The notes: generated by a model from the letters alone, not told the origin. A stretch of DNA of 64,000 nucleotides from Amphibalanus amphitrite (GCF_019059575.1 NW_024881592.1:310001-374000); one strand, 5' to 3'. Shown: positions 12,101-23,626, numbered from the stretch's first letter. Program-made: numbers and translations.

Positions 12101-13230
12101 CTTCTAAGCTCTGAGTCACTGCTGGCCATCCACAGGAAGAAACGCTGAGACTGAGAGCTTTGCCATTGTATATTGGACCAACAATCACTCACGAATGACT
12201 ATGAACACATTATATGATCACATCGTTGCATGGATTGTCACATTGACAATTTCATAACAATCCTTTTTCCAAGAAATACAGTAATGATTAACATCAAAAT
12301 AAACATCAAGTGGATTTAGTGATCCAAGCTTTCTCCTCCAGTAGCAATGGAATGATCGCATGTTTCATTTGCCAGACACTGAGTACCTAATGCACATTAC
12401 AATCTGCATAGCATCTAAGCATAGTAAAGCTGCCAAAGTCCATTCATTCTAGATTTTTAACTTGATAGCACTAATATATCTTGCTGTTGTAAGTTATCAT
12501 TCAATATTCATACCAATACATCAATATGCGCAGTGCGCTCATCAGTCAACATTTTCTGGCATGATCCTGCTCAGCGCGCTCTTCACTGGTCTTCAGTATT
12601 GCTCCAAGATCTGCAATATTATAGCTTGTTTTCGGCCAATAAGCTCTTTTAATTTTACTTTTTCTTGCTGATATATGAGCCCGTTCAACTTGCGTTTATC
12701 AACCAAAATTTCATAACTTCAAGTTCAACTTGATATTGATATTGGTCAGGAGTCAGGACCTCTGTCAGCCCCCTGGATACTTCGGATTGTATTCAGTCAC
12801 ATGCTTCTTAAATATGATATAAGTCAATCTTAGGGATTCAAAACATCCAACAAAACGACGTACAAGAGTACGGAAACCACCAGATAAACTTAAAAAGCGC
12901 CTTGGAAGTTGGAACAGAGCCAAAAGTCGTGCTCCATTTGTTTGTTTACAATGACTGTAGTGCTGATGTATTTTTAGGACTCTGAAGGTCGGCTTATAAA
13001 AAATGAAACGTTTTTACAAAAGTTGTAAAGCAAGTAATATTTATCTGAAAGAACTAAAATATTCAAAAGCCAAACACTATGAAATACATGAATCGGAACG
13101 AAAAAGTAACCCAAAAATCCAGCCTAATCACCGGCTCCTAAAACTGCAACAGAATCAGCACTTTTCCCCGCAACTCGTTGTCCAGACGTAAATATGCTAC
13201 GCCACCACCCATCAAATCACTTGGTATGTT
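9191..13230. other. Unassigned, mostly AT-rich sequence
   Basis: No gene is supported. A short open frame starting at ATG 10231 begins MSGGQTGGKKEAPDEESSNG, which is protein-like in composition but has no good splice donor or recognisable domain. 10.9-13.2 kb is AT-rich with TAGGTACC- and GGTTAGG-type motifs. A Lys/Arg-rich frame around 12830-12950 (RVRKPPDKLKKRLGSWNRAK) may be a relic; it ends at a stop and resembles no family I know. Confidence 0.5.
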
Positions 13231-14433
13231 CGCCGAATCCCATCGCTCAGCTGCGTCCCGTTGTCGGGGGTCTGTTTTCGTCATTAGCATTCCTGCTTTC
13301 TTCAGCCGCCATCGATCTATCTCGGTCCTCGCTGTCGCCGCCTTCGTGTCATAGCGCTATCGGATTCACATGCACGCCGCTTTCCATACCGCCTCCTCGC
13401 GATGCGGCGCCGATAGACGGCCGTCCCGTATGCGCGATAGACCGATGTCCCGTATTTTCTGGCGGCGGGGCGTCGGTCCCGGACCCTCTGAGCGACCATC
13501 TGCCTGCGATTTCCATCGCACAGCGCCTATCCAGATATCTCGAGACGCCGCGGGCTGGCCCACCTAACGAAGATGCCGGCTAGACTCGTCCTGTTCGCTT
13601 GTCTCGTCTCGTTCGTGTCGTCTCGCCTCGTTTCGGCTCGTCTCGATTCGTCGCGCCTCGTCTCACGTGTCAGCTCGTTTTCTTCCTCATCTCATCTCGT
13701 TCCTTTTCAAGTCGTCTCTTCGAGAGCACTGCCTTACTTCTTCCTCTTCTTCCGTACTTCTTCCCTGGCTCGAGGTGGCGTGGCTGAAACGAGTCCTCCT
13801 TCGCACAGGGATGTGTGCGTGACCTGACTGCGGGGTGGTGTGACCGCGTCACGGCCCCGACGATGTCGGTGCTGACTGCCTCCGACGGGAATCCGGCCTT
13901 GGCGGAATGTTAAGTACCGGATCGTGCCGGTGTGCTGCCGGGTGCATTGTTTGACGTGAAGCGGCCACGTCGACATATCGCCTCGACACGGACGGCAGCT
14001 GTCGCGGCCAGTTTGTCGTCGGACTCGTGACTGGCGTGCCTGGACACTGAGGTCACCTGAAGGAATAATAAGCCCACCTGTCTTAGAGCTACGCTCAGTC
14101 AGAAAGGAAGGATTTACGCTCTCCGGAAGGACATTGCGTAAATACAGCGGAGAAAGATTGCCTGGTGCCTAGTGGTGTGGCTTGTTTCACGACATGATAT
14201 CGATGCTACGATGTTTCTAGGCAGAAATGCATGAACTAGCGTATCGATGATCCCATCGTGTGCGATCATGCTTCCTACTATGGTCTGCTTTCGAAAGCTG
14301 GGCCTCTTTATGGACGGGGCGGTACGCGGCAGGCCGGCCGGAGGTAGCATATACGGGTTCTCCGAACGGCCTCTCCAGTAGGCTGTGCCATGGCCTCTGA
14401 TCTCGACATCCCGGGCGATAGATTAATAGACTG
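13230..14433. other. CpG-rich block with TCGTCTCG simple repeats
   Basis: GC- and CpG-rich. 13577-13700 is a degenerate array of TCGTCTCG-like words. Open frames exist on both strands but are Ser/Arg/Pro-biased and overlap each other, so none is called. It may be a CpG-island-like promoter region; no TATA box or exon could be tied to it. Confidence 0.45.
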
Positions 14434-14437
14434 TTAA

Positions 14438-15464
14438 CCCTCGCCGGCCGAGGGGGGGGGCGGGTGCCGCCCCCCCCATAGGGTTTTTTCGCGATAGCTC
14501 CGAACACGCTGGCGATAGAGAGCTGAAACTTGGCATACCTGACCTTTGATCCAAGCCGCATCTTTTGACACCAACCGCATTTTTGGGTCAGGTCAGGTCA
14601 CTGACCTATGACGTCATAAGTGAACCTCTGCACGGTCTTCAGATGTCGCAACTTCGCAACGCCCTCACTGCCAGAGGAGATGTCACAGGGAAATGAAACT
14701 TGCAGGATCTAGTATCCATTATGAGTCTCACAACTTGTATATCTCGGATTTTTCCTAAAGGTCATATGAGGTCAGGTCATTTTTGTGACCTCACCATTAT
14801 AAGTCAATGGGGAAAAATGAAAACTGCTATTCTGGCGCCGGGAACGATCTCCAACTATATCAAGCACACAGAATCGTGATTTGATGCACTCCTTGCAAGG
14901 TTAGATGCGTCACTTTTGCAATGTTGACCTTCCGTGACGTCATTTATGACGTCATCAAGGTCAAATTAGTTTTTCGTCAATAACTCCCGATCAAATTGAG
15001 CTAGCGAGTCGAGAAAGCCACCAATGGACTCAGGAAGACCTTCCCAATCGAATGATATGCGACATGACCTCTTTCGACCAACTTCGTGACCTGGGGGTGC
15101 TGACCTGACCTTGACCTGAGGTCAACACCCCAAGTTGACCTGACCCGAACAAAAAGTATATCATTCGATGCGCCTGAGCGAGGCGAACACGATGCTGCCA
15201 AAATCGCGGCTCTGCGGCCGTTTTTTGCGAAGTTATTCACCAAAAACTGAACCGTACCCTGGGGCACTTGACCTGACCTCAGAGGTCACCGGTTGACCTA
15301 AGACCTTAAAATCGGGTACCAATCTCTGCGTCTCGTAACGGCGCACACGCTCGTTTTTTCCGCGACGCGCTAGCTCCACCAGGGGCGAAACGGCGAGGGG
15401 GGGGTCGTACCCGCCCCCCCCCTCGGCCGGCGCGTATGTAGAAAACCAATAGGTCCGGCGAGGG
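14438..15464 (+). mobile_element. TTAA element A, piggyBac-like non-autonomous
   Basis: TTAA flanks both sides (14434-14437 and 15465-15468). The ends are inverted: CCCTCGCCGG on the left and the same reverse-complemented on the right. Inside each end lie a G-run and C-run. The right end carries a second copy of the terminal motif (cggccggcg, then ggtccggcgaggg) separated by a spacer. The interior holds CCATTATAAGTCAATGG at 14794-14810 and many AGGTCA/TGACCT half-sites. An inverted repeat (atcgaatgatatgc at 15047, its partner at 15157) brackets a half-site cluster. No transposase frame. piggyBac affinity is inferred from TTAA plus CCC ends. Confidence 0.8.
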
Positions 15465-15468
15465 TTAA

Positions 15469-17905
15469 TACACTCTCTGGCCATGGTAGCAAGCGAGCCC
15501 TCAGCACGCGATCGTAACGAATGCGCCACTCCCTCAGTAATTATAATTAGGTGTCAATAATGCGGAGGCTCGCTGCACCGGCGCCGAAAACTGTGGTCAG
15601 GCATCGTAATGGCGCCGCCAGCGCTCGGCATGCCCAAATACGTGCCCGGGCGGTAACCGGCCGACGACGGGTGACGTGACTCATGATGGGTTGGCGCCAT
15701 TAGCGTCACCTCATGTCAAACTGCGGGCCGCGCCGGGGCCGCCCGGCCGCCGGGTAGGAGACCGGTGCTCGGCGACCGGCCGGAGTGCAAGGACGGCGAA
15801 GGGGACTCACGATGCCGGCGAGCGGTTGTGGGCGGGGCCAGCCCGCTATGGTTTTGACACGTGGTCCCAACGGCCATTGCGTGTCGCGTGTCGGCACGTT
15901 TCGATCTTCAGACTGAACGGTGATACCGCGAACTCGGCCATTACGTGAAATAAATACGGCATGCATAACCGTGCCAGAATTTATTGCCCCCTGAGTTGAA
16001 CCCAGTGAATTTCGCCGACGTTTGTTCTTGGCGTTTAATGACTGCATAAAAAGCTACCACGAACCACCTGCGGTGGCTCCAGACGCGATGAACTAACAAT
16101 AAATTTAATGACCCAATGAATTAGTCTGTGCCGCACTCACCTATCACCACCAGGTCTGGCGGCGGTCCCGGTCGGAGCGCGTGCGCGCTGCGCTACCCCG
16201 TTCATCTCCTGGTCGTCGCCGACAGGGCCTCCCTCGGCGACCGGATATGCTACACAATGACGACGCCCAATGGCGAGACCGTGGTCCATTGCAGCGATCA
16301 CCTGAGCCCACGTAGTGACCAGTCCCGCTGACCTAAGAGCACCATCGGCTGGCATGTGAGCGCCGCCTGACACCGCTTGTAAAGCGTTGTAAAGCGCCTG
16401 AAAAACACGTCCAAAAACCCTACGCTGCGCGTGCAGGTGGCGTCAGCTTCTAGGTCTATCCATCACCCTGGCGTGACCTGGAGTGGGTCGCTCGTACTGC
16501 CTGTTGGTACGCCTGTTGGCGCACTTGTTCCGCGCGCCGCCCTCGTGCGCCTGAACGCGCGCTGGCGCTGGCTGTGCGGCTCGCCTGTTGTCGCATCCCG
16601 CGCCGGAGAGGGCGCCTGTTTATCTGGCTGTCCTGGACCCATTATGTCCGCGGTGCTCGTCGCCCAGCCTTTTTGCCTGATTTAAGATAATGGCACGCCG
16701 GACGGCGGTGTACGACGACATCTGATAGCTCGCCGGTGGGCGAAAAGGCCATGATGTCGCCGGGGAGGCACTGGCCAGAGCGGTCAGTGGTCGGTGGTCG
16801 CCGGTCAGCGACCAGCGGCCTTTGGTCACTGGCCAGTATAGTGGTCGATGAGCAACGATCTATGGTCAGTGGTTGATTTTCATTGGGCAAGGATCAGTCT
16901 CAGACGTTTCAACTCAGCGATCGTTGGAGGGAGGAGCGCGTTCTGACCGGGCGGTGCGATGTCGCGCACCCGGCGCGCTGTCAGTGGAGCCGTTCCGCCC
17001 CTGACACCTGTCCCTGACATCACTCCCGTCGGCTACCCGGAGCCGTTCGACACCTTTTAATGTCAGTTTCTCCGACCTGTCAATCCGTCTGACCTGTCAG
17101 GTAGCCGTCCTGTTCACCGGTTTGATGGTGGACTGCTCTTTGAATCGAGTGAACGCCGATTGCTCTTTCTTGAAGTCTGTTCCCTCGGTTGACGACTCCC
17201 AGGCGTGCACTCAGAAACAGAAAAGCCCATGAGGTTGTCTCCGAGGCACCTGACACGTCTTTGCAAAGAGCCACCGATAGGCGTTATCACAAGTGTATTC
17301 GCGGCCATTGGGGCGACGCAAGAAAAGAAGAAAACAACTGGCCCCAAGAACTTTAAATTATCAGTTAGCATGCACATTTTCCTTGATGTGTAGAGAATTT
17401 ACCATAAATTGTTAGAGAAAATTGCATATAATATCTTCCATTTATTCTTTTTTCATCGTTAGCACAATGTGTTCTTTTACTTAGCTAGAAACACTAATAA
17501 GAAATAGTTCCTGCATCCGTCAAGAACAATAGGGAAGGCTTGAAGTTAATACAATAATCTAAACGGTTTTGTAATCTATGTGAAGACACTTCTAAAATTG
17601 CCTGTAGAAATATTGAAGGCAAGAAGTCAACTTCTTCACAAGACTGTTGTCTATAAACCTATTCCACGTGTGACAACTCAGCCGGTATTTCTTCGCCTAC
17701 AGCCCAGCTTTCCCTAGTGACCGATAGAGGCGCTGCTATCGATGTCCGCCCGTGCCACCTAACGACCCCTTTTTTAGACAATTTTGTTTTTTATTTGGGC
17801 TTCAGTGAAATCATCAACATTTTTATCTCTTTGGAGATAATGCGTTGGAGACCATACGCTAGTGTACATTGGTATCTTTGGAGTTGGTGTACATGGGAAA
17901 AGTCG
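15469..17905. other. Unassigned, GC-rich then mixed
   Basis: 15.6-17.1 kb is GC- and CpG-rich with overlapping, compositionally biased open frames. 16780-16880 contains a degenerate array of GGTCAGTGGTC/GACCAGCG words. 17.4-17.7 kb is AT-rich with no coding signal. Confidence 0.5.
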
Positions 17906-17979
17906 CGGCGCGCCCAGAATCGAACCGGCAATCTTTCGATTGCTTATCCGCAACTCTATCCATTAAGCTACCGAGGCGC
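17906..17979 (-). pseudogene. tRNA-like sequence (tRNA pseudogene or SINE head)
   Basis: On the minus strand the sequence has an A-box-like TAGCTTAATGG and, about 35 bases later, a B-box-like GGTTCGATTCT. These are the internal Pol III promoter elements of tRNA genes. A CAATC-GAAA-GATTG stem lies between them. The acceptor stem does not pair and the anticodon loop has the wrong length, so a functional tRNA is unlikely. It sits just outside the older repeat into which the TTAA MITE at 18019 inserted. Confidence 0.4.
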
Positions 17980-18018
17980 ATTCTCAATAATAGCCGTGTT
18001 TACATAGGGTTCCCTTAA

Positions 18019-18515
18019 AGGGACTATCCCACCTTTAACATGGGGTTTGAGTTGAGATAGCCAAGTTTGCGGCGAGGTTCAGAAACCACTATCTATCTAG
18101 GTTGCAACCCCCACGGCCTCTTGGTGTTGAAGAAATTCGTTCCCTTCATTTGAAAATGGGCCTTGTACAAGGCCCTATCTTCAACATGGAGCGACCGTTA
18201 GTGTGACGACACCTCGTTTAGTCATTCTGATTTAAATGGGTTTGTTCGTTGAAAAATCGCTTAAAACTTGGTCTGAACTTTGTTGTGGTGCCTACAGAGT
18301 AAAAAGAATCAGCTTTATGACAGTAATGTGGCCTGGGGAAGGAGGTAATTTTGGGCTGTGACGTCACATATTTGAAAGTTTGTGTTTGTAATATGGGAAG
18401 CCTAAGATGGTTAATGAAAAATAAATGCCAGAACCGTGTTCCTGGTCATCCAGTCTATAAAGTCGGGCACAATTTAACTGGTTTTAACAACATTTTAGAA
18501 GGTGGGATAGTCCCT
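18019..18515. mobile_element. Short TTAA MITE, family M, copy 1
   Basis: TTAA at 18015-18018 and 18516-18519 flanks a 497-bp element with 17-bp perfect inverted ends, AGGGACTATCCCACCTT. Near the left end is TTTGAGTTGAGATAGCC, shared with the second copy at 29295. No coding capacity. An open frame inside it is not a gene. Confidence 0.85.
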
Positions 18516-18723
18516 TTAATCTTTCCCTATTTCCCCCTATTTTCAGATCGAATTTTAGGCATCATAGCGCTCGTGTGTAACGTTGCTATGGACGCTATTG
18601 TTGTTAGAAGCATACAAAGCATCGTTTATGCTGTAAACAATATAAATTGGGCTTATTTAATACTCGAAATTCAACAATTCATATTTTGAGTAATTTTATC
18701 CTGCCCTTCAATTCCCTCTTTAA

Positions 18724-19914
18724 CCCGCGCCCGGCTGGGGGTCCTGGATTTCCACGCCCTGCTGGGGGGGGGGTGTTTGAACACCCCCCCTTCTAACTCG
18801 GCTCCTGGGCCACGTAGCGATACGCGGAAGGCGGCGTTCGAAAGAGCGTCAAAAATAATGAGGAAATTACTTCGGTCAATTTTTTGGTCAGGTCAAAGGT
18901 CAGGTCACCAGAGGTCATTGAAGGCAAATTTTCGCCGATTTCCAGGTCGAATGTCGAAAATTTCCAAGAAGCCAACGCATAACTCGGGAACCAATAGAGC
19001 TACAGCGCCGCGGAAAAGCGCATTCGATAGCCCTATTAACGCCCTTTCTGAGTAATCTTCTCAGATTTGACCTAACGTCAACGGTTTTGCCTGCAGGGGG
19101 CAAAAACTACAAAAATAGCCGATTTTTTCGGAAACAGTTTTTCTGCAATAACTTTTGACCCAAGCATTGTACGAGCTTACTTTTACCGGCATCGTGTTCC
19201 TCTCGTCAAGACGCATCGAACGAACTATAATTTGACCTTGAAAGGTCAACTTGAAAATTTGACCTCAGGTCAAGGTCATGACCTGACCGGAAAGGGTCAT
19301 GTTGCATATCAGTCGATCCGTGTCGTCGAGCTGAACACATCTAAGGCGTTTTCATCGCTCTAGCATGCCTCTATCAAAAGTTATTTGCGAAAAACTGTTA
19401 GATACCATTCGTGACCTAAGATGACCTCAGGGCATAAACAGGGGTCACAGACACCATTTTCATGTTCAGTGTGTCTAAACCACTTGTAATTCAGTGTTTG
19501 GGAGTGTTTATAATGTCTTTCGTCCAAAACAGGCGCATTTCAATTTTCTCCCATTGACTTATAATGGTGAGGTCGCAAAATTGACCTGACCTTAGGTCAT
19601 CGATATCAAAATTCTGAGATATACATTTTGTACATGCTAATGCTCTTAGCAATCGCTAAAAGTTTCAAAGCGATCGGTCACTCGGTGTAGCTATGACAGA
19701 CATTGAAACTTTTTATGAGGTGAGGTCACTTCGAGTGACCTGGTGACCTGACCTTGAATGACCTTGGTCTGAAATTTTCACAACATGTGTAGAATTGATG
19801 TATGATAAGGTGTACCAAAAACGGCGGCGCTCCGCGCCGCCGTTTTTGAGATATTCGCGAAAAACCACAGGGGGGGGGGGGTGTTCAAACACCCCCCCCC
19901 CAGCAGGGCGCGGG
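18724..19914 (-). mobile_element. TTAA element B, copy 1
   Basis: TTAA at 18720-18723 and 19915-19918. The ends are inverted CCCGCGCCC(T/G)GCTGGGG. The left end carries a second terminal-motif copy from 18755. Both ends have a G-run, a TGTTTGAACA-type palindrome and a C-run. The conserved block CCATTGACTTATAATGG is at 19551-19567, in reverse orientation to element A. A perfect palindrome of two half-sites, AGGTCATGACCT, lies at 19273-19284 within a dense half-site cluster. A 13-bp-stem GC hairpin is at 19817-19847. It is almost identical to 56841-58030, implying recent movement. No transposase. Confidence 0.9.
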
Positions 19915-20100
19915 TTAAGCGACAAATAGGGGAGGATTTGGTAGCGTAGCGCCTTTCCAAAAGCTGCTACGCTACCATATCCAGTGGTTCTCAAACTACC
20001 ACATCACAAAAGCGGCGTGCTGATTGGCCGGCAGTTCCGAATCGTCCGACTGGTGGTCCCCGACTCGACAAGCGCACGTGCGCCGACTGAGGATTTTTAA

Positions 20101-21089
20101 CCCTCGCACCGACGGGGGGGCGGATATCCGCCCCCCCTGAGATTTTTCACGAATAGCGGGAAAACCGCGGCGCGTAGCGCCGCGAAATTTGGTATGACTA
20201 TTCCCTCATTAATTTTACACATGGTGTGCAAGTTTGAACTTCCTACCTTTCAAGGTCAGGACACCAGGTCACTTTGAATGACCCAACCTCAAGTCACTTT
20301 TTTGCAACTTTGTCACCGTGCCAGAGCTACAGTAGATGTCGGAGGCCTTTGAAAGTCGCAGCGGTATTAGGTCATTAGTAGCTACAATTTGTATATCTCG
20401 GAATTTCGATATCGGTGACCTAAGGTCAGGTCAATTTATCGACCTCCCCATTATAAGTCAATGGGGGAAAAATCAACTCCCTGTTTTTACCACTAAAACG
20501 GGTCAGAATGGCCCCATATACCATACATGACTTCATATACGATCAACCTTCACTACCTTGAGGTCTGTTTTGCCGATGGGCAGCTGTGAGGTCATGTGAC
20601 GTCATCAAAGGTCACCAAAGGTTTTTGGCCAATAACTCCGTACAGGAACAAGATACAGACGCGTGGATGGTCTCATTGTGTTCAGCTCGTCAAGACGCAT
20701 CGAATGATATACATGATGACCTCGAGGTCACGTGACCTGAGGTCAACCCTTGACCTTGACCTTTCGAGGTCAACATATATATCATTCGATGCGGATTGAC
20801 AAGAGGATCACGATGATGCCCTTAGTTTGTTCCTATCTCGACTAATTCAAAAGTTATTCGAGAAAAACTCTCCATACTTCCGCCGCCATTTTGACTTTTT
20901 CGACCCCTGTGACGTCATCTTTGACCTGACCTGAAAATGACCTTTGTAAAAATTGTAGATCTTGACCGTGCGTATCCGATGCCGTTTTCCGCTTGTCGCT
21001 ATCTTGCTTTGTTCTCGAGATCTCAGGGGGGGCGGTCATCCGCCCCCCCGTCGGTGCGAAGTTGGCGCAGACCCCCGTCGGTGCGCGGG
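20101..21089 (+). mobile_element. TTAA element C
   Basis: TTAA at 20097-20100 and 21090-21093. The ends are inverted CCCTCGCACCGACGGGGG / CCCGCGCACCGACGGGGG. The right end has the terminal motif twice (21047 on), separated by aagttggcgcagaccc. A G-run, CGGATATCCG palindrome and C-run follow the left end, then TTTTTCACGAATA and a GC hairpin at 20166-20184. CCATTATAAGTCAATGGGG is at 20448-20466. Arms of 23 bp at 20689-20711 and 20778-20800 form an almost perfect inverted repeat around seven AGGTCA/TGACCT half-sites. Only about 180 bp separate it from element B. Confidence 0.9.
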
Positions 21090-21279
21090 TTAAGTGGCAT
21101 TAACGCATAAACGGCAGAAAGTCAAGGCAGAAATTCGACAGGTGCGGTGTTCTGATATTGCCGTGGATGTGATTACACCTACTTGAATAATAGCTCAGCC
21201 GTTTAAAGTATATTAAATGCCAGATAGTTTTCTGATTTTTCTTGCTTTGAGCTTTCATGTGCTATCACTTTTACCTCAG

Positions 21280-21315
21280 TGCCTAGTCTGGAAGCTATTT
21301 GGGAGAGCCCTAAAG
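21280..21315 (+). CDS. Possible 36-bp microexon
   Basis: An acceptor with pyrimidine tract (cacttttacctcag) ends at 21279 and a full-consensus donor, AAAG followed by GTAAGTAA, starts at 21316. Two frames are open: CLVWKLFGRALK in phase 0 and PSLEAIWESPK in a shifted phase. The length is a multiple of three, so it could be skipped without a frameshift. No neighbouring exon is identified; candidate only. Confidence 0.35.
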
Positions 21316-21990
21316 GTAAGTAACGATGGGGTTGGGAACTCGATTTTTTAAGAATGCATGAAAATGATCAAACTATTTTCACAGAATTTATGGTGCATAC
21401 CATTGCCTCATAAAATCAATATCCTGAGAGAAATGGGGGAAGAAAGATAGGAAACTTGTTTTGAAAAGTTCTTGAAAAAAGATGCTCTTGATGCTGTTAC
21501 GTCACATGTCACCTTCTGCGGTTGACAAATAATGGCGCATCTGGCGCACCGCCGATTACATGTTATATCAATGGGTGAAAGATGTTGTTTGTTTCACTCT
21601 GCCATTCGCGCTGTTTTTAACTTTAAATTATGCTAAAACATTTACGGATGAAATGTTCAGTGTCAAAAATTGGTGTGTCTGCCGTGTACTATATTCCCAC
21701 TTAACATTGAGCGCGTGATAAACATTTTATGTACCTCGAATTTTCAAATGATAAAGATGATGAATCGGAGGATGCTGAAAAGCAAAAGCTCATTCCAATA
21801 TTTGGACTACTTTACGATTAAAATGTTTACATTCCTGTCATCTTATTGATCATTTATTTGTTCTTTTTAATGAAAATAACTTAAGGCGTTGAGAACCGAG
21901 GTAATTTCTATCTACCGTGCCTTAACTTACCAGCAACAGCAATCTATCTACGCCCTACGGTGGCAAGGGAGACTGTGAAAGAAGCGTAAG

Positions 21991-22148
21991 ATGGATTCTA
22001 AACAATTCTTTTGTGATATACTGAAGGGCAAAGTGCAGAGAAGAGCGTACAAGTCCTGTTTTGTGCCAGGCTGTTGCAGTAGCACTTATGAACTCCGAAA
22101 ACGATCTTCGTTCATGTCCCGAACAACGTTAACCTGAGGAGATGATCG
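21991..22148 (+). pseudogene. THAP-type zinc-finger pseudogene fragment
   Basis: From ATG 21991 the frame reads MDSKQFFCDILKGK, then YKSCFVPGC, which is the first Cys-x4-Cys pair of a THAP-like DNA-binding domain. After the RKR that follows, the homology jumps frame: 22107-22142 reads FVHVPNNVNLRR, the F-x-H-V-P block that follows in THAP-like domains. Both frames then stop (22135 and 22143). The later Trp and the C-x2-H pair are absent. THAP domains occur in host proteins and at the N-terminus of P-element-like and other transposon proteins. The frameshift and lack of downstream sequence argue for a dead, probably transposon-derived, copy. Confidence 0.55.
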
Positions 22149-23626
22149 TCTGCAATATCAGGAAGAGCTGATGCAAGTACTTTGAAATCCACTATCAAGT
22201 CGGTGATATTATTGTAATGATCACTGTGAGGTGAGATATTTTGTGCAAGGGCTGAGTGTAATGCCCAGGAGATGACCTCCATTCGCCCCCTGACTGGTCA
22301 GGGTTATACAATTTGAGTGGATGGCGGTCCGTTTGGGGTTCAGATGTCAATTGCATTTTATTACTGTCAAACAATACATGTTATGCTGGCAGCGAATGTG
22401 TGTAACGTCGGTTTTCGAAACAGAAGTTAGAACTGTAACGGCAGAGTGCTTTCTGGTCTCATCGTAAGTATTGTAAGTGTTGTAAGCAAAAGCATTGTCA
22501 ATATTGCTTTTGCATTGATAGCATTGATGTATGGTACTTGGTAGATATCACCTCACATGATCTCGGCTCAGATAACCCTCTCCGGTGTCCCTGTCAGTAA
22601 ATGGCACCTGGATCATTACAGATAAGATAATTTGTCATAATTCTTAAAGAATTGGGTGGTTTTGACTCGTTTACTCGAGGTGCAGGTCGCATTTCAATAC
22701 TTTTCCATAGGCTTGCAATGTAAAGGTCACGACTCTGACCTAACCTCAGGTCACAGATAAAAAATTCTGAGATATACGAACGACACATACTGCAGGTACT
22801 GTTTTGAAGACTTGATGAGAGGAAATCACTTCGTGAAAAACTCAAGCTCTGACGTGTTTGCAAACTTTTCTGAGGTGGGGTCAACAAACCCGCTCTGGTT
22901 ACCTGACCTGACCTGACCCGGCATTTTTTTTTTTTTGCTGAGATGTGTGCAATGAGCATTTAGGAAAAGTCACCAAATATGAGCTGAATGTCTCGCGGCG
23001 TTTGGCAATTGTACAAGAAAATCCTGAAAGGCCTCCCCGTCCGAAATAGGGTTAATGTGTATATGAAGAGTTGCAGATGCCAAACATACCCAGATATAAG
23101 ACTGCAGTTCCCAGCGCCGCTGCAACGTTTTTAAAACAAACATACATAGGACATACAAACATGTTTATTTGCATCTGTTTTGGATAATAGCAACTCATGG
23201 CGCCATCACCCTCGATAACTGTTAGGATTTGAGATATATTTTTATTTAGGCCATTAGTTTGGCTGTAATGTTTATTAATATTAGTTGGGCGGAGTTTGGT
23301 AGTTTTTTATTTAACTTGTGTTATGTTGTGCTGATTGCGGGTTGTTCAAACCTTTCAAATGTAAGGACCTTATTGAACTCAACCCTACCCCTACACTACC
23401 CTACATACGACTGGACGCTTTCCAAGCCCACAAGCATGACGACGCCGAGATGGAATGTAGCCGGGAAATCACCCTCGCCATCTGCTCTAGAGATAATCGT
23501 GTGGGGCGGCGTGTGGGGCGCCGCTTAGCCTATGGGGGTGCACTTCTAGTGGATGGGGACGGGGGTGCACCTGCACCCCTTTCATATGGAAAGTTACTTC
23601 CCTGATAACAGCTCCCCGTATTGCAC
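22149..23626. other. Unassigned, with a decayed TGACCT-rich fragment
   Basis: 22640-22935 keeps landmarks of the TTAA elements: ttccataggcttgcaatgt (diverged from the conserved 17-bp block), ttctgagatatac, and a terminal tgacctgacctgacctgac. No ends are left. The rest has no supported gene. 23530-23590 is a short direct array of gggggtgcac words. Confidence 0.5.

Noticed and set aside
12824..12958. Lys/Arg-rich frame reading RVRKPPDKLKKRLGSWNRAK
   Set aside because: Short, no start or splice sites, stops at both ends; resembles no family I can name.
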